Shown in pieces: positions 35,788 through 45,025 of a stretch of DNA of 64,000 nucleotides. The notes under the pieces were generated by a model. The model worked only from the letters and a program-made list of their open reading frames with translations, had not been told where the DNA came from and did not search any database. Origin of the DNA: Sanguibacter keddieii. Lineage in GTDB: Bacteria; Actinomycetota; Actinomycetes; Actinomycetales; Actinomycetaceae. Position 1 is the stretch's first letter, and the number at the start of each line of letters is the position of its first letter. The stretch covers positions 61,435 through 125,434 of the forward strand of contig NZ_JVOJ01000045.1 of assembly GCF_001064145.1 (NCBI RefSeq), read 5' to 3'. A program made the translations under genes and the position numbers.

Positions 35788-36507
35788 ATGCGTCTTCACG
35801 TCATTCCGTCGCCTTTCTACGCGGCGAATGGGCTTGTGCTCGTCCCTTCCGGGGCGGGCACTGCCCTTGTCGTCGACCCTTCAGCGGGAATCCAACACCT
35901 GATCCGCGAGGTCCTCGAGCTCGAGGGCGTCAACGTGGGCGCGGTGCTTCTCACGCACGGACATCCGGACCACGTCTGGGATGCGGCCGCAGTGTCCACC
36001 TGGGGACCGGACGGCGCGACCGTTCCCGTGTATGTGCCGGGACCTGACATGTACCGCATGGACGACCCGGCCTCGTTCCTGCCGATGCCGCTGCCCGACT
36101 TCGTGGGGGAGTGGGTCAAGCCCGACGACCTGCGTGAGATGCCCTCCGATTCGTTCGAGGCAACTCCGGGCGTGTGGCTGCGCATGGTTCCCGCACCCGG
36201 CCATACAGAGGGATCGGCTGTCTTCCTGGGGGAGAGTCCGCTCGACATTCGGGTGAACAACCAGTCCTTTTACTCGTCCGACGAAGCGGTTCCGTGGGCG
36301 ATGAGCGCAGACGTGCTGTTTAAGGACAGCGTCGGGCGCACCGACCTTCCCGGGGGCGACGAAACTCAAATGCGGCATTCTCTGCGCACGATTTCCAACG
36401 CTCTCGATCCTCGCACCGTCCTCGTACCCGGCCACGGCCCGGCGACGACGCTCGCGGATGAGATACGCTCAAACCAGTATCTGATTCGCGCTCGTCGCAT
36501 CGGCTAA
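35788..36507 (+). CDS. Metallo-beta-lactamase-fold hydrolase (glyoxalase II-like)
   Basis: The 239-residue protein has the metal site THGHPDHVWD (HxHxDH, ~56-65), a further His in PAPGHTEGSA (~134) and the C-terminal PGHGPAT (~217). Length and motifs match the MBL proteins next to hisS in actinobacteria (Rv2581c position), often called hydroxyacylglutathione hydrolase-like. Actinobacteria use mycothiol, so the real thioester substrate is uncertain. The ATG lies one base after the DUF349 stop. Confidence 0.88.
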   Translation: MRLHVIPSPFYAANGLVLVPSGAGTALVVDPSAGIQHLIREVLELEGVNVGAVLLTHGHPDHVWDAAAVSTWGPDGATVPVYVPGPDMYRMDDPASFLPMPLPDFVGEWVKPDDLREMPSDSFEATPGVWLRMVPAPGHTEGSAVFLGESPLDIRVNNQSFYSSDEAVPWAMSADVLFKDSVGRTDLPGGDETQMRHSLRTISNALDPRTVLVPGHGPATTLADEIRSNQYLIRARRIG

Positions 36508-36534
36508 CCACCTTCCTCACAGAAAGAACGCTCA

Positions 36535-37887
36535 ATGGCTCGCACGTCCCTGTCAGGTTTCCCCGAATGGCTCCCGGAGGGCCGCATCATTGAGATGCAT
36601 GTCCTCGACGAGCTGCGGCGCGTGTTCGAATTGCATGGGTTTGCGGGCATTGAAACCCGGGCGGTCGAGACCCTCGAGCAGTTGGAAGCAAAGGGCGAGA
36701 CCTCCAAAGAGATCTACGTGCTCGACCGCCTGCAGGCCCTGAAGGCCGCGGCGGCGGGCGCACGCGCTCCCAAGGACAAGGGCATGGGTCTGCACTTCGA
36801 TCTGACCGTTCCATTCGCCCGCTACGTGGTGGAGAACGCGAACGAACTGGACTTCCCGTTCAAGCGCTATCAGATTCAGAAGGTGTGGCGCGGCGAGCGC
36901 CCACAGGATGGTCGCTTCCGCGAGTTCACGCAGGCGGATATCGATGTCGTAGGTAACGGCGAGCTGCCGTTTCACTTCGAGGTAGACCTGCCCCTCGTCA
37001 TGGCCGAGGCGCTCAACAACCTGCCGATCCCGCCCGTGCGCGTGCTCGTGAACAACCGCAAGGTTGTCCAGGGAGTGTGCGAGTCCCTCGGGGTCACGGA
37101 CGTTGAGGCTGCCCTGCGTGGCCTCGACAAGATCGACAAGATCGGTCCGGAGGGTGTGGCCGCCGAGCTGGCTCAGTCCGGTATCTCGGGCGACCAGGCA
37201 TCCGTTCTGCTTCAGATGGCGCAGATCCGCACGTCCGAATCTTCCGAGGTGCGCACGCGTCTGGCCGAGCTCGGCGTGAGCGGTGAACTGCTGGATGAGG
37301 GCTTGAAAGAGCTGACCGAGCTCCTCGATACCGCGAACAAGCGGATGCCGGGTGCAGTCGTCGCTGACCTCAAGATCGCTCGCGGCCTCGACTACTACAC
37401 GGGCAGCGTGTACGAGTCGGAGATCGAAGGCCATGAGGACCTCGGCTCGATCTGCTCGGGCGGACGCTACGACTCCCTGGCGAAGGACGGCAAGCGCACG
37501 TACCCGGGCGTCGGCCTGTCGATTGGCGTTTCGCGCCTCGTGTCGCGCATGATCTCCGCGCCGATGGTGACGGCATCTCGCAAGGTGCCCACGGCGGTCG
37601 TGGTCGCGGTCATCGCGGAGGAACAGCGTGAGCGCTCGGAGTCCATTGCCGCCGTGCTGCGTTCGCGCGGCATCTCGACGGACGTTGCTCCCAGCGCCGC
37701 GAAGTTCGGCAAGCAGATCAAGTTCGCCGATAAGCGCGGAATCCCCTTCGTCTGGTTCCCGGGCGAGGAGGGCAGCGCGGATACGGTGAAGGATATCCGA
37801 AGCGGTGAGCAGGTGGACGCCGACCCGCACACGTGGGTCCTGCCCGAGGCCGACGCGGTTCCCACTATCGAGAAGGTGACGGACTGA
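36535..37887 (+). CDS. hisS: Histidine--tRNA ligase
   Basis: The 450-residue class II synthetase charges tRNA-His. Motif 2 is in QIQKVWRGERPQDGRFREF (~113-131), the HisA motif in ARGLDYYTGSVYE (~281-293), and motif 3 in SIGVSRL (~325). The C-terminal anticodon domain begins near 350. The ATG follows CAGAAAGAACGCTCA. The next gene (GTPase) starts directly after its TGA, so at least three genes may be co-transcribed. Confidence 0.96.
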   Translation: MARTSLSGFPEWLPEGRIIEMHVLDELRRVFELHGFAGIETRAVETLEQLEAKGETSKEIYVLDRLQALKAAAAGARAPKDKGMGLHFDLTVPFARYVVENANELDFPFKRYQIQKVWRGERPQDGRFREFTQADIDVVGNGELPFHFEVDLPLVMAEALNNLPIPPVRVLVNNRKVVQGVCESLGVTDVEAALRGLDKIDKIGPEGVAAELAQSGISGDQASVLLQMAQIRTSESSEVRTRLAELGVSGELLDEGLKELTELLDTANKRMPGAVVADLKIARGLDYYTGSVYESEIEGHEDLGSICSGGRYDSLAKDGKRTYPGVGLSIGVSRLVSRMISAPMVTASRKVPTAVVVAVIAEEQRERSESIAAVLRSRGISTDVAPSAAKFGKQIKFADKRGIPFVWFPGEEGSADTVKDIRSGEQVDADPHTWVLPEADAVPTIEKVTD

Positions 37888-39540
37888 GTGTCCCTCACGG
37901 CGGTTGAAGCAGCTCGCTCGCTGGCACAAGCCCTCGAGCAAACGCTCCAGGCCATTCCGGACGGGAGTCGCGGTGACGCGGAGCGCGCGCTGCGACGCCT
38001 GCAGGACGTCGTGTTGCCGCGTCTTAAGGATGCGGATGCGCCCGTGCTGGTTGTCGTCGGCGGCTCGACGGGGTCGGGTAAGTCGACGCTCGTCAATTCG
38101 TTGCTTGGCCGGAACGTGAGCCGGGCGGGCGCGGTGCGTCCGACGACTCGCCGCCCCGTGTTGGTGTGCTCGCCCAAGGCGCGTGAGTGGTTCATGTCGG
38201 ACCGAGTGCTGCCGCGCCTGGCGAAGATCGAGGGCACGGGCGGGGACAGCCTTGACGCGATCACGATCGCGGTCGAGGAGACGTTGTGGCCAGCCGTGGG
38301 CATTGTGGACGCCCCGGACATCGATTCTGTCGAGGACGGAAACCGTCGCCTGGCTGCGGAGCTGCTTGACGGTGCAGATCTGTGGGTGTTCGTCACGACC
38401 GCGGCCCGCTACGCCGATGCGGTGGCGTGGAAGCACCTGGAGGAAGCCGCGAGCCGCGGATTGCGTGTTGCTATCGTGCTCAACCGCGTCCCCGCTGGGG
38501 CGACGCAGGAGATTCGCGAGGATCTGGCCGCGTTGGCCCAGCGGCGAGGCCTGGGCGAGGTGGCGATTTATACGGTCGAGGAGCAGCCGCTGAGCGATTC
38601 CCGCCTGCCCGCCGAGGCAATTGCGCCGATTGGCGCGTACCTGGAGGGAATCGGACGCGATGCCGAGGAACGCGCCGCTATCGTGCGCCGATCGCTGTCT
38701 GGTGCCGTCGCCTCGTCGTTGGAGGAGACGACGCGTGCGCTGGAGGCTGCGAGGCAACGCAACCGTGCGTTTGAGGCGGCCTCCGATGATATTGCGCAGC
38801 TCGTTGCGTCCTATGCCCGGGAGGTGTCCTCCTCGTCCAGCGACGACGTGCTGCGTGGCGAAGTGAGCGCACGCATCGCTGAGGTGCTGGGCTCGTGGGA
38901 TATGTCCAAGACCATCTCGCGTGTGTTTTCTGGCCTGAGCTCGCGCGTCATGGGGGCTTTTCGCGGACAGGCAGCCCCGGACGTTCAGGTGCAGCGCGAC
39001 CTGACTGGAGGCCTTGCGCAGCGTTTGGCGGACCAATACCACCGGGCGTGGGGCGAATCCCTGCGCAGGGCGCGTATCGTCGTCGATACGTCGTCCTTCG
39101 ATGAGCTGCTCGATGTCGATGCGGCGGCGCAGCGCGGCCGCACAGTCGCGCAGGAGTGGACGCGCGAGGTCACGCAGATCATTCGTGGCCAGGCCGAATC
39201 CTCGCGCGTCAGCGGGCGCATGCTCGCGGGCGGCATCAACGTCGTGACGGTGTCACTGATGGTGACCGCGTTTACGATGACCGGTGGTCTCACCGGAGTT
39301 GAAGTCGGCATCGCCGGCGCATCTGCCGCCCTGTCGCAGACGATCTTGGAAGCCTATTTCGGCGAGCGAACGGTTCGCTCGCTGGCGGAGCAGGCCCGCG
39401 CGGCGCTCGAGCGCCTCGCCGGCGAGTCGCTGTCGGATGTCGTTGCGCCTGTGAGTGCGAGCCTCGACCGTGCGTCCGACAAGGTTCTCGTCGACAAGCT
39501 GGCGGCGGCCGTGGAGAGCGCCCGGGAGGTGCTGGCATGA
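37888..39540 (+). CDS. Dynamin-like GTPase A of a paired set
   Basis: The 550-residue protein has a G domain with P-loop GGSTGSGKST (58-67), switch Thr in VRPTTRRP (~83-90), the unusual G3 DAPDIDSV (~142-149) and a weak G4 at LNRVP. The middle is helical. Residues ~448-490 are a long hydrophobic/Gly-rich hairpin (GGINVVTVSLMVTAFTM...) like the membrane paddle of bacterial dynamin-like proteins, and a C-terminal helix follows. The GTG start is immediately after the hisS stop, and the end overlaps GTPase B by four bases. The pair recalls neighbouring dynamin-like genes in actinobacteria (IniA/IniC, DynA/DynB), but direct orthology is not claimed. Confidence 0.8.
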   Translation: MSLTAVEAARSLAQALEQTLQAIPDGSRGDAERALRRLQDVVLPRLKDADAPVLVVVGGSTGSGKSTLVNSLLGRNVSRAGAVRPTTRRPVLVCSPKAREWFMSDRVLPRLAKIEGTGGDSLDAITIAVEETLWPAVGIVDAPDIDSVEDGNRRLAAELLDGADLWVFVTTAARYADAVAWKHLEEAASRGLRVAIVLNRVPAGATQEIREDLAALAQRRGLGEVAIYTVEEQPLSDSRLPAEAIAPIGAYLEGIGRDAEERAAIVRRSLSGAVASSLEETTRALEAARQRNRAFEAASDDIAQLVASYAREVSSSSSDDVLRGEVSARIAEVLGSWDMSKTISRVFSGLSSRVMGAFRGQAAPDVQVQRDLTGGLAQRLADQYHRAWGESLRRARIVVDTSSFDELLDVDAAAQRGRTVAQEWTREVTQIIRGQAESSRVSGRMLAGGINVVTVSLMVTAFTMTGGLTGVEVGIAGASAALSQTILEAYFGERTVRSLAEQARAALERLAGESLSDVVAPVSASLDRASDKVLVDKLAAAVESAREVLA

Positions 39541-41126
39541 GGCGAGCGACGAACCCCGTGGCGTCGGCCGCCCAGCAGCTCGACCAGATGTGTACCCTGG
39601 CTGCTCGGGATCTTGATGAGCAGACCCTGGCGCGCATTCGCGAGCTCATTGACGTGACGTCCGAACGCAGCGAGGTTGACCCGTCCTGGTGCGTCATCGG
39701 CATGCTGGGAGGTACGGGTGCCGGCAAGTCTTCCCTGGTGAATGCGCTGAGTGGGGGAGAGGTCGTCACCGCGGGTGTTCGACGCCCCACGACGAACGAG
39801 GCGTGCGCCGTGTTGCCGCGAGGCCGCGAACCGCAGGAACTGCTGGGGTGGCTGGGCATCGGTCGTCGGGTGGAGGCTCCGCGAGCGCTCCCCGGCGACA
39901 CAGTCGTCGTCGATCTGCCGGACATTGATTCGGTCGAGGCAAGCCACGCGGAGATCACCGGTCGTCTCGCATCGCGCGTTGACGCGCTCGTTGTTGTCGT
40001 CAATCCTCAGAAGTACGCTGATGCGCGTCTCCATGACGACTGGTTGGAACGCTTGCGCTTGTCCCACGCGTCGGTGACGGTCGTCCTCACGCACATCGAT
40101 ACCATCTCCATGCCCGAGCGTGATGCGATCGAGCAGGACCTGCGTCGTCTGCTGAGTGAGCGCGGTGTGGCGCAGGCTGAGGTCTTCGCGGTGTCGTCGA
40201 CGACGGGTGAGGGCATGCGCACGCTGATCAAGCACTTGACGCGTGAGGCCGAGCGGGTCGCGCGGCAGGCGTCGCGCGCGCGCGCTGCGTTGCGTGAGGC
40301 CTCCCGGCTGCTGCACGAGTCCTTGGAGCTGTCCGGCACGGTCCGAGGTCTCGAGACCGATGGCCTGGCCGACGAATTGGCTGGCACGGCCGCTGATCTT
40401 GCGGGTGCCCCCATCATCGCCGAGGCCGTGGCTGACTCGACGCTGCGTGCCGGACGCCGGGCGGGTGGCTGGCTGCCGTTGCGTTGGCTGGCGCGTACGG
40501 GTGCGGACCCGCTGCGCCGCCTGCATCTGGACGATGAGTCGCGCGCCGAGGGGGCGACGACTCCGACGTTGCCGACTCGGTCCGCCTCTGATGAAGCTGC
40601 TTTCGTGAACGCCGTTCGTGGGGCCGTTGGGGAGCGCGCGCAGGCGCGTCCTGCCCGGTGGCGCGCGGCGCTGGTCGAGCGTGCGCTCAGCGGGGCGCGA
40701 GAGGCTCCAGATGCGGCGCATCGCGAGGTTGCGGAGCATATCCGCGTGTCGACCGGAGCGCCGGCGTTGTGCCGCGTGCTGGGAGGAGCACAGCTGCTTG
40801 CGTGGCTCGGCGTTGTCGTGGGCGTGGCGTGGATTGTTCTCGTGCACCTGGGCCGGGCCGTCCTCATCGACGTTCGGGTCCCCGCGCTCGGGCCGATTCC
40901 ACTTCCGACGGCTCTGGCCGCGTTGTGCCTGTTGATCACGGTGCTATGCGCGTGTGCGAGCCGAGCACTCGCCCGGTGGGCTGCATCGCGGCGTCGACGC
41001 GTCGTGATGCGCGACCTGCGTGGACTGTGCCGTGATGTGGTCGATCGACTTGTCGTTGCTCCCCTTCGGTCCGAGGACAATCGACAGGTGACGATTGCCT
41101 CGTTCCTTTCCCGCCTGCCTCTCTGA
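39537..41126 (+). CDS. Dynamin-like/YfjP-type GTPase B of the pair
   Basis: The 529-residue protein has P-loop LGGTGAGKSS (~57-66), RRPTTNEA as switch I, G3 DLPDIDSV (~126-133) and a good G4 THID (~185). The middle region is helical and Arg/Ala-rich. Two strong membrane helices occur near the C-terminus (~421-443 and ~461-479), followed by a basic cytoplasmic tail. The shared PDIDS switch II and RPTT motifs show that it is a distant homologue of the preceding gene. The 4-base overlap argues that the two form a complex. The function is unknown; membrane remodelling or stress protection is a guess based on dynamin-like families. Confidence 0.8.
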   Translation: MRRATNPVASAAQQLDQMCTLAARDLDEQTLARIRELIDVTSERSEVDPSWCVIGMLGGTGAGKSSLVNALSGGEVVTAGVRRPTTNEACAVLPRGREPQELLGWLGIGRRVEAPRALPGDTVVVDLPDIDSVEASHAEITGRLASRVDALVVVVNPQKYADARLHDDWLERLRLSHASVTVVLTHIDTISMPERDAIEQDLRRLLSERGVAQAEVFAVSSTTGEGMRTLIKHLTREAERVARQASRARAALREASRLLHESLELSGTVRGLETDGLADELAGTAADLAGAPIIAEAVADSTLRAGRRAGGWLPLRWLARTGADPLRRLHLDDESRAEGATTPTLPTRSASDEAAFVNAVRGAVGERAQARPARWRAALVERALSGAREAPDAAHREVAEHIRVSTGAPALCRVLGGAQLLAWLGVVVGVAWIVLVHLGRAVLIDVRVPALGPIPLPTALAALCLLITVLCACASRALARWAASRRRRVVMRDLRGLCRDVVDRLVVAPLRSEDNRQVTIASFLSRLPL

Positions 41127-41357
41127 GCGCCGTCCGATCGGTAGAGGGTTGACGATTCGCTGACAGTGAGTTCGCCGACCACGCGCCTCTACGAGCTGCG
41201 CGCGAGGGTATGCTGGCCATAGCGATGAGGCGCTGCCCCTTGTTATGGTGCCCGCGGGATGCGGGATTTGTTGTTATGGGTGAGGCCGCGCCGAGGAGCC
41301 GAGTAGGCCCGCCCCGATGGTTTTGCTGACACCGATTGCACCACGCAAGGATGAATT
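41127..41357 (+). promoter_or_regulatory. 231-base gap: promoter and long leader of the DEAD-box helicase gene
   Basis: A candidate -10 TATGCT is at 41209-41214, which would leave a leader of about 140 bases. Within it, TTGTTATGG occurs twice (41240-41248 and 41271-41279), flanking a GCGGGAT tandem duplication (41254-41267). AAGGA (41348) is the ribosome site. No ORF of note is present. Long structured leaders are common for cold-induced helicase mRNAs; that is inference here. Confidence 0.4.
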
Positions 41358-43526
41358 ATGCCCTCTGACGATTTCATGGAACGCGCTGACGACGAGCGCG
41401 AGATGACGGCGATTGCCGACGATATTGACGACCTCGACGATGATCGTGACCTCGACGATGATCGCGCGGACGAGGAGGATGCGGATACCGTGACCTTCGC
41501 GAGCCTCGGCCTGCCCGAGGAGATCCTCGCCGCCGTTACCGACATGGGATTCCGCGTCCCCACCCCGATTCAGGCCGCTGCTATCCCGCCGCTGCTGGAG
41601 CTGCGCGACGTCGTCGGCATCGCCCAGACGGGTACCGGTAAGACTGCTGCATTCGGTCTGCCGCTCCTGGCAATTGTTGACGCGGACGAGCGCGATGTCC
41701 AGGCCCTCGTGCTGGCCCCCACCCGCGAACTCGCGATGCAGAGTGCCCAGGCCATCGAGGATTTTGCTGCTCGTACCGCCCGCCTCGACGTTGTCCCCGT
41801 GTACGGCGGCTCGCCCTACGGCCCGCAGATCGGTGCGCTCAAGCGCGGCGCTCAGGTTGTTGTCGGTACCCCGGGTCGCGTCATCGACCTCATCGAGAAG
41901 GGCGCCCTGGACCTGTCGAACGTGCGCATGCTGGTCCTCGACGAGGCCGACGAAATGCTGCGGATGGGCTTTGCCGAGGATGTCGAGACGATCGCCTCGA
42001 GCGCCCCGGATGATCGCCTGACGGCACTGTTCAGCGCGACGATGCCCGCGGCCATTGAGAAGGTCGCCCGCGAGCACCTGAAGGATCCGGTCAAGGTCGC
42101 GGTTTCCACCGAGTCCTCGACTGTCGACACCATCCACCAGACCTATGCGGTGGTGCCCTACAAGCACAAGATCGGCGCGCTCTCGCGCGTGCTTGCCACC
42201 CGCGCCCAGCACATCAAGGAAGGCCAGGAAGGTGCTGACGCCGCCATCGTCTTCGTGCGCACTCGCGCCGATGTCGAAGAGGTGTCTCTGGAGCTCTCGG
42301 GCCGCGGATTCCGCGCTGCCGGCATCTCCGGCGATGTCGCTCAGACCGAGCGCGAGCGCATGGTTGAGCGCCTGAAGAACGGCTCGCTCGACGTGCTGGT
42401 CGCGACTGACGTGGCCGCGCGAGGCCTCGATGTCGAGCGTATCTCCCTCGTCGTCAACTTCGACGTTCCGCGCGAGCCCGAGGCCTACGTGCACCGCATC
42501 GGTCGCACCGGCCGAGCAGGCCGCGAGGGTCGTGCGCTGACCTTCTTCACCCCGCGCGAGCACGGACGTCTGCGCCGTATCGAGAAGTTGACGGGCACGG
42601 AGATGGAAGAGGTCGAGATTCCCTCGCCCGCAGCCGTCTCCGAATTCCGCGCTAGCCGCTTGCTCGAGGGCCTGTCCGCTCGCATCGAGCGCGGCCGTCT
42701 CGACATGTATAAGCGCCTGCTCGCGGACCTCGGCGGTGAGATGTCCGTCGAGGACATCGCCGCGGCCCTCATGGCGACGGCCGTCGGCGACGAGGGCCCC
42801 GCGCCGCGCCGCGAAAAGGACCGTCGCGGCAACGGCAAGATCCGCCGTGAGGAACAGCTGGACGAGTCCGGCGAGTTCGTCGGCGCCACCTTCGAGGCTG
42901 GCCGCGACAAAGACCGCCCGCTCAAGGGCGGCGCGAACGGTGCCCGTCGTCGCGGCGGCGGTCGCCCGGCCCCCGGTTCCGGTACACGCTACCGCATCGA
43001 GGTGGGCAAGAAGGACCGCGTCAAGCCCGGTTCGATCGTGGGCGCTATTGCGGGCGAGGGTGGCATCGACGGCCGCGATATCGGCAATATCGAAATCTAC
43101 CCGACCTTCTCCCTGGTCGACATCACCGCTGACCTGTCCGGCGAGCAGCTATCCCGTATCTCCAAGGGATACGTGTCGGGCCGCCAGCTGCGCATCCGCG
43201 TGGACGAGGGCCCCGGCGGCCGTTCTCACGGCGACCGCGATGGTTTTGAGCGCCGTGAGCGCCGCGACTTCGACCGAGACAACCGAGGCCGCGGTGGCTA
43301 CGGCGACCGCGAGGGCCGCTTCGGGGACCGTGATGAGAAGCGTCCGCACCGCTTCGAAAAGGGCGACGGATCGCGTCCGCGCCGCAGCGTTCGTACCGAG
43401 CGCTGGGAGAAAGACATCAAGCGTGCCCGCCGCGAACGCGAGGGTGGCCGCGACGGCGGTTGGGATCGCGACTCAGGCCGCGATGGCGGACGCCGCCACT
43501 TCGGCAAGCGCCGTTACGAGGACTGA
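41358..43526 (+). CDS. deaD: DEAD-box ATP-dependent RNA helicase (DeaD/CsdA-like)
   Basis: The 722-residue helicase starts with a very acidic head (~1-35, Asp-rich). The core follows, with Q motif FRVPTPIQ, Walker A AQTGTGKTA (~89-97), VLDEADEML (~193-201), FSATMP (~225) and HRIGRTGRAGR (~379-389). A DbpA-type RNA-binding domain spans ~545-620 (YRIEVGKKDRVKPGSIVGAI). The last ~100 residues are an Arg/Gly/Asp-rich disordered tail. It should unwind structured RNA in ribosome assembly or RNA decay, especially in the cold. Its 3' end overlaps the convergent MFS gene by 13 bases. Confidence 0.95.
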   Translation: MPSDDFMERADDEREMTAIADDIDDLDDDRDLDDDRADEEDADTVTFASLGLPEEILAAVTDMGFRVPTPIQAAAIPPLLELRDVVGIAQTGTGKTAAFGLPLLAIVDADERDVQALVLAPTRELAMQSAQAIEDFAARTARLDVVPVYGGSPYGPQIGALKRGAQVVVGTPGRVIDLIEKGALDLSNVRMLVLDEADEMLRMGFAEDVETIASSAPDDRLTALFSATMPAAIEKVAREHLKDPVKVAVSTESSTVDTIHQTYAVVPYKHKIGALSRVLATRAQHIKEGQEGADAAIVFVRTRADVEEVSLELSGRGFRAAGISGDVAQTERERMVERLKNGSLDVLVATDVAARGLDVERISLVVNFDVPREPEAYVHRIGRTGRAGREGRALTFFTPREHGRLRRIEKLTGTEMEEVEIPSPAAVSEFRASRLLEGLSARIERGRLDMYKRLLADLGGEMSVEDIAAALMATAVGDEGPAPRREKDRRGNGKIRREEQLDESGEFVGATFEAGRDKDRPLKGGANGARRRGGGRPAPGSGTRYRIEVGKKDRVKPGSIVGAIAGEGGIDGRDIGNIEIYPTFSLVDITADLSGEQLSRISKGYVSGRQLRIRVDEGPGGRSHGDRDGFERRERRDFDRDNRGRGGYGDREGRFGDRDEKRPHRFEKGDGSRPRRSVRTERWEKDIKRARREREGGRDGGWDRDSGRDGGRRHFGKRRYED

Positions 43527-44923
43527 GCGCTAGCCGCCTCGCCCGTGGAACGAACCGAAGATGGACGCAGCCGAGTCACGGCAATCACGGTGAGGATCGC
43601 AAGCACTCCAGCAATCACCCAATAGGGAGCGTAGGCCGCCCCGCCCACCGTGGCGGTGGCGGCCCACGCGCTCATGGCCACGGATACGAGGGCGAGTTCG
43701 AGGGCAGGGCCTGCCGAATCCGCGACCTGCAGCCACGAGGCGACACGCCCGTGCTTGGCCTCGGGGGTGACCTCAAGGGCCATGACGGACAGGGGAGCGT
43801 GCACGAGGCCGACGCCCAGGCCGACGAGGAGCCAGCCGACGAGAGGCACCAATACGGGAATCGAGGGCACCAGGAGAGCTCCGACGGGGATCGCGCCGAT
43901 CGCCATCAGCGCGCCACCGATGACGGGAAGACGACGTCGCAGATGTGGATCGTGAACGCGCGCCTGTCCGACTGCGCCAATCGACCAGGTGATCGACCCG
44001 AGGGTGACCCACCAGGCGGAGGAGGCCTCGGACCACCCGTGCACGCGCTGGAGGATGAGCGGAATCATGACGGCGAGACCAACCTGTGAGGCCATCGCGC
44101 TCAGCCTGGCCAGAATTGCCGAGGGCATGCCTCGGCGTGAGATGAATGTTCCGCGCGGCAGGAGACGGGGCAGTGCCCAGACCGTGATGCACGCGCCGAG
44201 GGCGAAAACCCCGAACTGTGCCATAGGCGTGGGCAGTGCGCCCGCGAGCTGGAGCAACATGACACCGATTCCGACGAGTCCGGCGTCTCGCGACAGGGAT
44301 GCAAGCACGGGGGAGCGCTGCCCCTGCGTGGCCGGCACGGAGCGCAGCACATAGGCGATGGGCAGAGCAGCGATCACCACGAAAAGCGGGACGACGCCGA
44401 AGACGTAGCGCCATCCCCACTCCTGGGTGACGTGACCGGCGATTGCGGGGCCGACCAGTGAGGGAAGTACCCACGCCAGCGAAAAGGACGCAAAGAACGA
44501 GGGACGGTGACGAGGGGACGCGACCGAACCCACGAGCACGTAGAGCGGAACGATGAGAAGGCCACCGCCGAGCCCCTGCAACGCGCGGCCGACAACAAAC
44601 ACAACCACGTTCGTACCCGCAGCGCATACCGCCAAACCGACGGCGAACAGGACCAATCCCGCGAGCAAGACGAAACGGGGGCCCTTCCAATCCGCCAGAG
44701 CACCCGCGACCACGGTGGCGCTCAGCTGCGTCGCCAAGGCCGCGCCCGAGGCGATCGGGTACCAGGCGGCAGCGTCAAAAGACTGGACGACTGCGGGCAT
44801 GATCGTCGTGGCGGCGAGCTCCTCAAAAGCTACGAGGGTGATGAGGAGCACCGAACCGATGGCCAAGCCAATTTCGGACGGCGTCCATGAAGCGCGGGCG
44901 GGGGAAGAAATGGCTGGTGGCAT
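43514..44923 (-). CDS. Major facilitator superfamily transporter
   Basis: The 469-residue protein has 12 or more hydrophobic helices. The loop 2-3 motif [14 protein letters not shown] (motif A variant) and [19 protein letters not shown] (motif B/C region) place it with drug:proton antiporters. The substrate is unknown. The ATG at 44923 has a -10-like TACGAT seven bases upstream and no ribosome site, so a leaderless mRNA is likely. A longer reading further upstream would be antisense to aspS and is rejected. It converges on the helicase gene with a 13-base overlap. Confidence 0.88.
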   Translation of the reverse strand: MPPAISSPARASWTPSEIGLAIGSVLLITLVAFEELAATTIMPAVVQSFDAAAWYPIASGAALATQLSATVVAGALADWKGPRFVLLAGLVLFAVGLAVCAAGTNVVVFVVGRALQGLGGGLLIVPLYVLVGSVASPRHRPSFFASFSLAWVLPSLVGPAIAGHVTQEWGWRYVFGVVPLFVVIAALPIAYVLRSVPATQGQRSPVLASLSRDAGLVGIGVMLLQLAGALPTPMAQFGVFALGACITVWALPRLLPRGTFISRRGMPSAILARLSAMASQVGLAVMIPLILQRVHGWSEASSAWWVTLGSITWSIGAVGQARVHDPHLRRRLPVIGGALMAIGAIPVGALLVPSIPVLVPLVGWLLVGLGVGLVHAPLSVMALEVTPEAKHGRVASWLQVADSAGPALELALVSVAMSAWAATATVGGAAYAPYWVIAGVLAILTVIAVTRLRPSSVRSTGEAASAQSS

Positions 44924-44930
44924 GATGACT

Positions 44931-44936
44931 ATCGTA
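44931..44936 (-). promoter_or_regulatory. -10-like TACGAT of the MFS gene
   Basis: On the minus strand TACGAT ends seven bases before the MFS ATG, with no ribosome site in between. This fits leaderless transcription. Confidence 0.45.
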
Positions 44937-44970
44937 CTCGCGGCACGCGCGACTCTACGGAAGGCAGGCG

Positions 44971-44976
44971 TACAAT
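44971..44976 (+). promoter_or_regulatory. Candidate -10 of aspS
   Basis: TACAAT (5 of 6 to TATAAT) lies 49 bases before the aspS GTG in the divergent aspS-MFS region. The -35 is not clear. Confidence 0.5.
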
Positions 44977-45025
44977 AACACTGCCGCCGCCTGTCTCGCG
45001 GATGGTAACTACGAAAGGAATCACA

